NCBI GenBank assembly: GCA_019119305.1
Contig: DWXH01000024.1
Span: 46,519 to 110,518 of the forward strand
Length of the DNA: 64,000 nt
Source: Candidatus Alistipes merdigallinarum
GTDB taxonomy: Bacteria > Bacteroidota > Bacteroidia > Bacteroidales > Rikenellaceae
Direction: 5' to 3'
Both the position numbers and the translations under genes were made by a program. The notes under the pieces were generated by a model. That model made no database searches. It saw only the letters and a program-made list of their open reading frames with translations, and was not told where the DNA came from. This document shows, piece by piece, positions 43,954 through 52,369 of the stretch. Numbering within the stretch: position 1 is the first letter of the stretch; the number at the start of each line of letters is the position of its first letter.

Positions 43954-45048
43954 ATGAAAAAGATTACTTTCCTATTTTTAAGTTTTTCTCTTTTAGGTAT
44001 TCTCTCCTCCTGCCATAGGGACAATTCCGCAGCAATCCAAGAGTCGATCTGTTTCGACACGACGGACCTCTCTTGTGAACTGGGAATGGAGACAGCCATC
44101 CTCTTAAATGACACACTATATGTCTTCTCCCCACGGATATTTAATTTCCCGGGGCAAGAACCCAACAACACACCGCAAAGGATGTACGGACTCAATAAGC
44201 AGGGAGAAAAATTGTTTGAAATAGATATCGACAGCCTGTTTCATAATTACTATTACCTCTTCCCGGTCAACAACCAACTCTATGCCTCAATTCCTCAAAA
44301 AAATGGATATAAAACCTACCGATTCGATCCGTCCAAACTCGAATGGATCCTTGCAGAGGGTGTAAAACCCGCTCCTTTGTTCGAAGATGACAACTATATC
44401 GTCACCTCAAGCAGCAGCGGAGAGTGGGGCGGTACAATCTTCTTCACTTCAAAACAGGATGGAAAGACCTATGAAGGGGCATTATTGGATCCTATCCGGG
44501 TTCTAAAAAAAGATGGAATCTATTACGCGTCAGGCGCACTCGGGCACATGCGTGGACATAGCATGATATGCGCAATCGAAGATCCGCAAAAAATGGCCGT
44601 TTTCAAGAACGATCGCCCGATCGCCGACAGTCTGATTCATCTCCGGGAGTCCACATCAACACAGGGTATAAAAATGATCGCAGATTATGGAGCATACAAA
44701 AAACCGACAGGGCAGTTCGCGGAACCGACAGGTGACACCGTATACACCATGCAGCCTGCCTTGTTATTGAGCTCTTTCCTCCATAAGAACAATCTCTACC
44801 ACATGTATGCCGACACGGCTGTACACATCTTCCGTATCAACCCCGCCTCTGACTCAGCCGTCACCGACATACAGGATCCTCGTATAGAGGTCCTCTACAC
44901 CTTTGCGACTCCGATGGATGGCAGTCCGTGGCTCAAATACAGTCAGACCGATTACCACCAACTTTTCTTCCGTACAAGCGACGGTGGAGCCATCATAGAG
45001 ATCACCCCGGACTCGATCTATCTTCATACACTTATCAATAAAAAATAA
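43954..45048 (+). CDS. Putative lipoprotein, possible beta-propeller (DUF4221-like)
   Basis: MKKITFLFLSFSLLGILSSC lipobox; ~365 aa with alternating strand-like pattern; family call tentative. Confidence 0.6.
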   Translation: MKKITFLFLSFSLLGILSSCHRDNSAAIQESICFDTTDLSCELGMETAILLNDTLYVFSPRIFNFPGQEPNNTPQRMYGLNKQGEKLFEIDIDSLFHNYYYLFPVNNQLYASIPQKNGYKTYRFDPSKLEWILAEGVKPAPLFEDDNYIVTSSSSGEWGGTIFFTSKQDGKTYEGALLDPIRVLKKDGIYYASGALGHMRGHSMICAIEDPQKMAVFKNDRPIADSLIHLRESTSTQGIKMIADYGAYKKPTGQFAEPTGDTVYTMQPALLLSSFLHKNNLYHMYADTAVHIFRINPASDSAVTDIQDPRIEVLYTFATPMDGSPWLKYSQTDYHQLFFRTSDGGAIIEITPDSIYLHTLINKK

Positions 45049-45140
45049 CATCCGGTTTGCAGAACGAGATGCATCTGCATATCTTTTAATGGATCGATTA
45101 AATTTTCTGTAACGCACCTCAATACCACAACTACATATGC

Positions 45141-45178
45141 ACCGAGCAGTTCTCATAAAACTACTCGGTGTTTTTTTA
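45141..45178 (+). terminator. Rho-independent terminator after lipoprotein gene
   Basis: ACCGAGCAGT/ACTACTCGGT stem (one mismatch) followed by T-run. Confidence 0.7.
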
Positions 45179-45272
45179 CGGTAGCATTGGAAAATTAACC
45201 GGCATAAAAACTGAGGAATCGGACTGAATTTGTTATCTTAGCTTATTATTATTCATTCATCAAACGTTTTTT

Positions 45273-46055
45273 ATGAAAAAATTTCTATCTACACTACTGC
45301 TGTTTGCCCTACTGTCACCATCTGTCGCATTCGGATGGGGTTCTCTGGGACATGACGCTTCGGTACTCATCGCCGAAAAACACCTGACACGAAAAGCCAA
45401 AAAGAATCTGGCCAAATACCTGGAGAATCATCCGCTCGTATATTACGCCTCATGGATGGACTACATGGGCTATGTCACCAAGAGCGGCTACTCGAACGAC
45501 TGGTTCGACCACTGCGTACCGGTAAACAAAGATTTCGAATACGATGAGGGTGGTTTCCCCGGAGACGCCCTTATGGCAACGGAAATAGCCATTGAACGGC
45601 TCGGTGAGGGCAAATACAAAACATTAGATGATTCGACTGTATTACTCCTGATCAAACATTTGGTACATTTCGTCCCCGACATGCACTGCCCGTCCCATGT
45701 TATATACAACTTCAGACCCTCAAACTATTGGGTAACCGTAGGAGATCAGAAGAAACTGTTCCACGGCGTTTGGGACAACATGCTTTCTACCGGTCCGCAT
45801 CATTGGAGCGCCACCGAGTGGTGCGAATTTCTCGATCGCTGCACTCCGGAAGAACAAGCTAAAATCACTCAAGGCTCCCCACGAGACTGGGTTCACGACA
45901 ATGCAAAAGCCTGCATCATCGCATACGACATCATCCGTGAAAACGCTACGATTACCGACCCAGAATTTTACAAAGGAAATGAATTAGCCGAAAAACAACT
46001 GCTTAAAGGAGGGCTACGTCTTGCACACGTCCTCAATCTTATTTTCGGGCAATAA
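45273..46055 (+). CDS. S1/P1 nuclease / zinc-dependent phospholipase C family protein, secreted
   Basis: Signal peptide ending AFG|WGSLGHD (N-terminal Trp), LIKHLVHFVPDMHCPSH, FHGVWDNML zinc-ligand-like motifs. Confidence 0.8.
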   Translation: MKKFLSTLLLFALLSPSVAFGWGSLGHDASVLIAEKHLTRKAKKNLAKYLENHPLVYYASWMDYMGYVTKSGYSNDWFDHCVPVNKDFEYDEGGFPGDALMATEIAIERLGEGKYKTLDDSTVLLLIKHLVHFVPDMHCPSHVIYNFRPSNYWVTVGDQKKLFHGVWDNMLSTGPHHWSATEWCEFLDRCTPEEQAKITQGSPRDWVHDNAKACIIAYDIIRENATITDPEFYKGNELAEKQLLKGGLRLAHVLNLIFGQ

Positions 46056-46091
46056 TTTTAAAGAATCCAAGAGATTCAAATCATTGATATA

Positions 46092-46158
46092 ATTTATGTC
46101 CTACAAAATTGTTTACTGTATACACAAGATATTAAAGTCCCCTCTTTAGGACATAAAT
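46092..46158. repeat. 12-bp perfect inverted repeat ATTTATGTCCTA / TAGGACATAAAT
   Basis: 46092-46103 and 46147-46158; internal TGTATACA palindrome. Confidence 0.85.
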
Positions 46159-46163
46159 AGATA

Positions 46164-46203
46164 GCAGAGAGCGGTCCAAAATGCATTTTGGACCGCTCTC
46201 TGC
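46164..46203. repeat. 40-bp perfect palindrome GCAGAGAGCGGTCCAAAATGCATTTTGGACCGCTCTCTGC
   Basis: Reverse complement identical over all 40 bases; 3 nt from tRNA 3' end. Confidence 0.95.
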
Positions 46204-46206
46204 TTG

Positions 46207-46279
46207 AGCCACAAGTGGGACTCGAACCCACGACCTTTTCGTTACGAATGAAATGCTCTACCAACTGAGCTATTGTGGC
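46207..46279 (-). tRNA. tRNA-Thr (anticodon CGT)
   Basis: Cloverleaf on - strand: GCCACAA-TA-GCTC-AGTTGGTA-GAGC-A-TTTCA-TTCGTAA-CGAAA-AGGTC-GTGGG-TTCGAGT-CCCAC-TTGTGGC-T. Confidence 0.93.
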
Positions 46280-46376
46280 AACACAAAGCCCAACCTATCG
46301 GTTATTCTTTGCGAGTGCAAATTTCATAAAATTAATTGAATTTCCTACAAAAACCGGAAACTTTTTTGCAACAAAA

Positions 46377-47141
46377 TTAACGATCTTCCAATAGTCGTTG
46401 TAAAATCACCGGTTCATTGGTCGTAATATAATCCGCCCCCTTATCAATCAGCCATTTCATATTCTCCTCATCATCCACTGTCCACACGTTCACCGTCAAT
46501 CCTAATTTTTCCGCCTCATCAAACCAATTCTCGTGCGCCCGCATCGTACCGATATGATAATCCAAACCGCTATACCCTAAATCATAAAGTTGCTGAGGGG
46601 TCAGTTCTCCGCCTAAATAGGCCACTTTGGCCCGAGAATCTTTTGCAATGAGCCGCTCACAGACATTACGGCTGAACGAAATGTATTCCACCTTTTTCCC
46701 CATCTTTGCATGATGTACCAAGTCCAAAACAGCATCTACCGCTTCATTCTCCTTTTGTTCCGTATCGTGAGGTTTTATCTCGATAATCAATTTCGTTTTA
46801 TTCTGTTTAGCTGCCTCTTTCAAAACCTCTGATAACAAAGGGAGCGACTCTCCATTCGACAATCTAATCTCTTGTGTCTGCGCATAAGACATATCATCAA
46901 TACGCTTCCCGTTTATCGAAGAATCATGAAACAGAACAACTTGACCATCTGTCGTGATATACACATCCAACTCTGATCCATAAGCCTTTATCGCCAAAGC
47001 ATTATTCAAAGAATTCATCGAATTCTGAGCGGAATTTTCGACTCTCCAATGTCCTCGATGTGCAATTACTCCCGGTTTTTTCCCATGAATCGCCAATGAA
47101 CACCCCAATACAATTAAAGTAAAAACAATTTTTTTCATCAC
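46377..47141 (-). CDS. Secreted glycerophosphodiester phosphodiesterase (GDPD)
   Basis: Signal peptide, VIAHRGHWRVENSAQNSMNSLNNAL, SELDVYITTDGQVVLFHDSSI, NVWTVDDEENMKWLIDKGADYITTNEP. Confidence 0.92.
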   Translation of the reverse strand: MMKKIVFTLIVLGCSLAIHGKKPGVIAHRGHWRVENSAQNSMNSLNNALAIKAYGSELDVYITTDGQVVLFHDSSINGKRIDDMSYAQTQEIRLSNGESLPLLSEVLKEAAKQNKTKLIIEIKPHDTEQKENEAVDAVLDLVHHAKMGKKVEYISFSRNVCERLIAKDSRAKVAYLGGELTPQQLYDLGYSGLDYHIGTMRAHENWFDEAEKLGLTVNVWTVDDEENMKWLIDKGADYITTNEPVILQRLLEDR

Positions 47142-47210
47142 TGCATGATTTAAAAACTTATGCTAAAGATAGACATTTCCGTCTTCTTGAACAAATGATT
47201 TAAATAAACA

Positions 47211-47250
47211 GAATAAAAAAGAGACGGAAAATTCCGTCTCTTTTTTATTC
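47211..47250 (-). terminator. Strong (potentially bidirectional) terminator after susD
   Basis: GAATAAAAAAGAGACGGAA(47211-47229)/TTCCGTCTCTTTTTTATTC(47232-47250), 19-bp perfect inverted repeat, 2-nt spacer. Confidence 0.85.
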
Positions 47251-47261
47251 TGTATACAGCA

Positions 47262-49112
47262 CTATTCCGGTGACTCATAACCAGGATTCTGCCAATTCGT
47301 TCCCGTCAGACTAAACATTTTGTTCACCTCGTTTGTCGGCAACGGATACAGCAAATATTTCTCTTGGTTACACAATCTTTCACTTACTACAAAACGCGTA
47401 TATTTAAATGAACCGTCGACTTCGTTTTTTGTTGCTCTCATTCCCGTAACAATAGTTTCTGAGAATTGTTCAGTCGGACCGTTTGTCAGCGTTTTCCAAC
47501 GACGAATATCGTAGAAATAAATCGGCTCAAATGCGAATTCAACACGACGTTCATTTCTAATTCTAGGTCTAAACGTATCTGCATCGGTCGTATATTGAGA
47601 ACGCACATCGCACATATCTGCACGATTACGAACTATATTCACAGCATCGACTGCAGACATTGCCGTACTACCCGACACGTCAGAAGCAACAACATAAGTC
47701 GGACCATAGGCTTCATTAGCAGCTTCAGCAAAATTCAGATAAAGTTCTGCCAAACGAATCATACGTATCTGCCCATCAGCCGGTCTCTCGTAGGATGAAT
47801 TATGTTTATTATATTTTCTGATATAATATCCCGTACGAGTGTACTGCTGCAAAGTTTCATGAATCGCACATGACTCCTCTTCAGGCGCATTATCATAGAT
47901 AGCGACCGTTTCGGTATCATCCCAATGACGAAGAGCACCATTATAATAGAAAGTCGAATAAAAACGAGGATCACGGTTTACATAAGGATTCTGATCATCA
48001 TATCCCGAAGCTAAAGCCTCATCTGTAAAGGTCGGCCGTAAATGATTTTCATTATACTGTTTGATAATCGCACATCCATCAGCAGTTTCATAACAATCAA
48101 CCAATTCCTGCGATGGAGATATTCCGGCAGACGACTGTTTGTCAGTAGTCGGCAAACCATATGCATCCCATATTGAAACACCAAACGAGCCATGAATCGT
48201 TTCTTTATCTTTCGTCCTGTTCCAATCATATGATGTCAAAAAGTAGTTATCATAAGCGTTATATGCATCGGTAGGAATCAAAGGCAAACTTTTAAACAGT
48301 TCGTAACCATGCGTCAAACACTGATCCAAAGCCTCTTTAGTAATCTTCGCAGCATCTTCCCATGTATAAGGATTCCCTTCTTCATTTGCATGCAGCGGAC
48401 TTACTGCCAACAATATTGCACGAGAACGAATCGCATAGGCCAAAGCTCGATGCATCATATTCCCGTAGTTATCACCCAATGCCCATCTGAAACCAATTGA
48501 AGTCGCCGATACATCCTCTGCCCCAGCAGCCGCTAAAGCTTCTTCCGTATCTTTCAAAATTTGTTGCACAATTTGCCAAACCGGTGTTCTCGAATCAGCA
48601 CTGAAATTATGGTCGAAAGCAAAAGGCTCTGTCGACAACACAACTGGCCCATAATTACGAATCAAATAGTAATAATACAACGCACGCAAACATTTTGCTT
48701 GAGCCAACCAACTCTCTTTTTCATCAGGTTGAGCAAAAGCCGTAGCATTCGGCAATTCATTAATAAACACATTACAATAACGAATCCCATTATACATACT
48801 ACTCCATATATTTTGGAGAATCCAGTTGTTCGCACCGATAATACCGGTATACCATCTCATCGGCGCAGAAGTTGCCGTGTTATCTTGCACACTCTGAGCA
48901 TCACTTGTATAAGCCGAATATTCTAATGACTCATTAGTCACTACGCCTACATTGCCATAACAAGCATTCAAATAACCCATTGTTCTGTTTCGATCCGCCC
49001 AAATACTTTCGTAAGAAATACGACCGTCATCTGGCAAATCGAGTGCATCTTTACAGGAGTTCAAAGCTCCTGTAAAAAGTATCGCAAACAGAATGATTAC
49101 ATATTTTTTCAT
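47262..49112 (-). CDS. SusD/RagB-family outer-membrane glycan-binding lipoprotein
   Basis: Lipobox ALNSC; SusD-type C-terminus RNERRVEFAFEPIYFYDIRRWKTL... YLLYPLPTNEVNKM. Confidence 0.92.
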   Translation of the reverse strand: MKKYVIILFAILFTGALNSCKDALDLPDDGRISYESIWADRNRTMGYLNACYGNVGVVTNESLEYSAYTSDAQSVQDNTATSAPMRWYTGIIGANNWILQNIWSSMYNGIRYCNVFINELPNATAFAQPDEKESWLAQAKCLRALYYYYLIRNYGPVVLSTEPFAFDHNFSADSRTPVWQIVQQILKDTEEALAAAGAEDVSATSIGFRWALGDNYGNMMHRALAYAIRSRAILLAVSPLHANEEGNPYTWEDAAKITKEALDQCLTHGYELFKSLPLIPTDAYNAYDNYFLTSYDWNRTKDKETIHGSFGVSIWDAYGLPTTDKQSSAGISPSQELVDCYETADGCAIIKQYNENHLRPTFTDEALASGYDDQNPYVNRDPRFYSTFYYNGALRHWDDTETVAIYDNAPEEESCAIHETLQQYTRTGYYIRKYNKHNSSYERPADGQIRMIRLAELYLNFAEAANEAYGPTYVVASDVSGSTAMSAVDAVNIVRNRADMCDVRSQYTTDADTFRPRIRNERRVEFAFEPIYFYDIRRWKTLTNGPTEQFSETIVTGMRATKNEVDGSFKYTRFVVSERLCNQEKYLLYPLPTNEVNKMFSLTGTNWQNPGYESPE

Positions 49113-49156
49113 ATTAATCTTTATTACTCGTTAAAAAATCATCGCTTAAATTAAGG

Positions 49157-52100
49157 TTAGAACAGCAAACTAACTCCTATATTATATACTCGATAAACTG
49201 GCAGCGAATGCAGAACACCGATTTCAGGATCTATGTCTTTATTCTTCATTCTACTCCATGTAACCAAATTCTGCCCGCTTAAAGAGAACCGAATCTTATC
49301 CGCTGTTATCTTCTTAGAGACTTTCAACGGCAACGTATACGCAATCTCTACATTTTTCAATCGTAAGAAAGCACGATCTTCAACATAATAATCATTTGAC
49401 ATCTGATCACTTGCTGTTGCAGAAGCAGACAAAGCAGGAGAGGTTATCTTTGCGCCAGAAGCGTATCGTTCTGGAGTCCAAGCGTTCTCAAGTGAGGGGT
49501 TATAGATTCCATCATATGAACGTCCTAAATTATAAGAAGATCCATAACCCGCCACTTTATAACGTCCAAGACCTTGGAACATTACATTAAATTCAAACGA
49601 TTTATAACTAAAGCCAGCGTTAAATGCATAGAACACTTCAGGAATCGAACCATAGGTAATTGGAGCATAATCTTTCTCATCGATAATGTAATCTCCGTTA
49701 AGATCTTTATAGATCAAATCACCTAAACGCGGAGCTTTCAATGTTCCTCCATATGAACATTCAAAATTATCCAACTCTTCTTGGGTATTGAAGAAACCAT
49801 TACCGTTGCTATAATCTACTAACAAACCGAATGAAGTACCGACAGGGAAGCCTTCCGATTTCTTACGATATGCATAACCTTCACCAAGCACAGACTCATC
49901 CTGATAAATCAGTTTGTTACGTGCATAACTTACCCAACCGCCGACATGCATACTCCAATCGGCATTGAAGCGTTTATAATAGTTTGCAGAAATTTCATAC
50001 CCATGATTCTCGAACCGTCCTTTTTGTGTACTAGGATAGTTACCAAGAGGAATACCTTGATATTCAGGGATCACAGATACCGCACGAATCAAGAAATCAT
50101 CCATATTCTCTCTGAAGTAATCGAAAGAGAAGGTAAAGCCGTTAAACAATCCAATATCAATACCATAATTTTGTTTCAAAGAAGTTTGAGCTCTTAAAAT
50201 ACTATTACCACGAGTTCCTTCTTGAGTAAGGTATGCCAACACGCCGACAACTCCGCCTTTACCGAAAGTATAATTATCCAAATATCCGGCACGACCGTTG
50301 TTCAAAACATCATCAGCTGCACGGCCATACGATGCGCGAAGTTTCAGATCGCTCAACCAACTTTTGGCTCCTTTCATAAAAGGTTCGTTAGAAATGTTCC
50401 ATGCTGCAGAAACGGCCGGAGTTGCAATCCAACGATAGTCAGGAGCAAACTGTTCCGTTGCAGAATATCCGAGGTCAAATTTCACAAAATAACGGTTGTC
50501 ATATGAGTAAGCTGCATTGAATCCACTTAAAGCCGTATTAAATGGCAACACGTAATTTGAACCTCCGACATACGTCCCTCCTTGTATCGCCACAGACATA
50601 TTTTGGAAATAGAAGAATCCTGTAGCCTGCACATTATGTTTTCCAAACGTACGATTATAATCCAAATAAGCTCTATAATCAAGATGATAATATGAACTTC
50701 CATTGGATTTATTATAAACCAATGCAGTATCTTGTGTGGTTCCTACAGTTTCAAATTCCAATGCATCAGCCTTGGTTAATACTCGTTTTACCAACTCATA
50801 TGAACGGGATGCCGTCGTTGTACCATCACCATATGTCCGATAAGCCATATATGCACCCAGTTTCAATCCTTTAGTCAAGAAACTCATATCCAAATCTAAT
50901 CCGAACTGAGTGTTGATTTCCACCGTTGTCGATTTCGCAAATCCTGCCCGGTTCAACATTCCATACAAAGAGGATTGATATTTCTCATCTACAATTATCT
51001 TTCCTCCTTCATCCAATACCGTCACACCGTCTTCATCATAAATAGTCGGGGTAATCGGACCATAGACATTCGGGGCTCTATAGAAAAGATGGCTGTACAA
51101 ACCCGACACACTTGCGTTAGGCGTCCGGTCTCTTCTGATATTACCGCTCAACCGTAAGAAAGAACTCAAATATTTATTGACTTTCATATTAACGTTTGTA
51201 CGGAAATCAAACCAATTCGTATTGAATGACGTTTTGTAAAGTTCATTCGTAGTTTTATACTGATTCCCCTGATGAACAAAATTTACATTCGTAAAGTACG
51301 TAAACTTATCATTACCTCCAGAGATGTTTACACCCGCACGTGACATGACATTAAGTTTCTTAAAGAACATGTCATACCAATTGTTATTAGGATAAAGATA
51401 CGGATCCTCTCCAGAAATGTATTTTGCAATATCCAGAGGAGAGTATACAGATGTCTTACCCAAAGAAGGGTTATCATTGTATGCCACCTCATTACGGAAA
51501 GTTGCATACTCCCATGAATTGTAGATACGAGGAGTAATCGTAGGCTGCTGAATAGATTGATTGTAATTTACTTCAATCTTAACCGGACCTTTAACTCCAC
51601 GCTTGGTAGTAACGACCAAAACACCTGCATTACCTTTCAAACCATACAGAGCCTGTGTCGAAGCATCTTTCAACAAAGTGATCGATTCAACTTCTTGCGG
51701 TGTGATATATTCAAGTGGACGGCTTCCCTGCATCGTCATGACAACTCCATCAATAACAATCAACGGAGACAAGCCGGCGCTCAAAGGATTATTCACACCA
51801 CGCATCAACATGTTAAAAGACTCATCGCTAGGAGTTGCTCCAGCTTGCCACATTCCCAAATTGGGCACATTACCAACCATCGTAGCAGGGAGTTTCGAAT
51901 TCGGAGAGGATTCCAAAACTTTCCCTTTAACAGAGGATACGGCACCTGAGATAGCACCTCTTTTCTGTTGAGTAAAGCCCATATCGATAATTTCATCGCT
52001 TCGATGAGCATCTAACTCCATTTTTACATCAACTTCCTCTTTACCTGCAAAGCTCTGCACTTGATCAGCGTATCCTAAATAAGAGAACACCAATGCCTCG

Positions 52101-52330
52101 CTTTGATCATCCACCATAAGGATGTAATTTCCATCAACATCAGTTGATGTTCCGTTTTTACCGTTTACAGAGTTGACGACAACCCCTTGTAACGGTTTGC
52201 CATACTCATCCGTCACACTACCCTTTACAGTATTTGTAACGATAGACTGAGCACTGACACCTTCACCGAATGCACTCAAAAGCATACATCCGAGTAACAG
52301 GGTTATTTTGATATTTAATTTATGTCTCAT
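49157..52330 (-). CDS. SusC/RagA-family TonB-linked outer-membrane protein
   Basis: CarboxypepD_reg-like VKGSVTDEYGKPLQGVVV, plug LIVIDGVVMTMQ...VESITLLKDASTQALYGLKGNAGVLVVTTKRG, beta-barrel C-terminus. Confidence 0.95.
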   Translation of the reverse strand: MRHKLNIKITLLLGCMLLSAFGEGVSAQSIVTNTVKGSVTDEYGKPLQGVVVNSVNGKNGTSTDVDGNYILMVDDQSEALVFSYLGYADQVQSFAGKEEVDVKMELDAHRSDEIIDMGFTQQKRGAISGAVSSVKGKVLESSPNSKLPATMVGNVPNLGMWQAGATPSDESFNMLMRGVNNPLSAGLSPLIVIDGVVMTMQGSRPLEYITPQEVESITLLKDASTQALYGLKGNAGVLVVTTKRGVKGPVKIEVNYNQSIQQPTITPRIYNSWEYATFRNEVAYNDNPSLGKTSVYSPLDIAKYISGEDPYLYPNNNWYDMFFKKLNVMSRAGVNISGGNDKFTYFTNVNFVHQGNQYKTTNELYKTSFNTNWFDFRTNVNMKVNKYLSSFLRLSGNIRRDRTPNASVSGLYSHLFYRAPNVYGPITPTIYDEDGVTVLDEGGKIIVDEKYQSSLYGMLNRAGFAKSTTVEINTQFGLDLDMSFLTKGLKLGAYMAYRTYGDGTTTASRSYELVKRVLTKADALEFETVGTTQDTALVYNKSNGSSYYHLDYRAYLDYNRTFGKHNVQATGFFYFQNMSVAIQGGTYVGGSNYVLPFNTALSGFNAAYSYDNRYFVKFDLGYSATEQFAPDYRWIATPAVSAAWNISNEPFMKGAKSWLSDLKLRASYGRAADDVLNNGRAGYLDNYTFGKGGVVGVLAYLTQEGTRGNSILRAQTSLKQNYGIDIGLFNGFTFSFDYFRENMDDFLIRAVSVIPEYQGIPLGNYPSTQKGRFENHGYEISANYYKRFNADWSMHVGGWVSYARNKLIYQDESVLGEGYAYRKKSEGFPVGTSFGLLVDYSNGNGFFNTQEELDNFECSYGGTLKAPRLGDLIYKDLNGDYIIDEKDYAPITYGSIPEVFYAFNAGFSYKSFEFNVMFQGLGRYKVAGYGSSYNLGRSYDGIYNPSLENAWTPERYASGAKITSPALSASATASDQMSNDYYVEDRAFLRLKNVEIAYTLPLKVSKKITADKIRFSLSGQNLVTWSRMKNKDIDPEIGVLHSLPVYRVYNIGVSLLF

Positions 52331-52369
52331 ACTAATTAAGATTTAAATCATTCAACAAAACCTGTAATA

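Noticed and set aside
46207-46279. tRNA as attachment site of an integrated element
   Set aside because: No integrase, relaxase or direct repeat of the tRNA 3' end was found in the window; kept only as a hypothesis.
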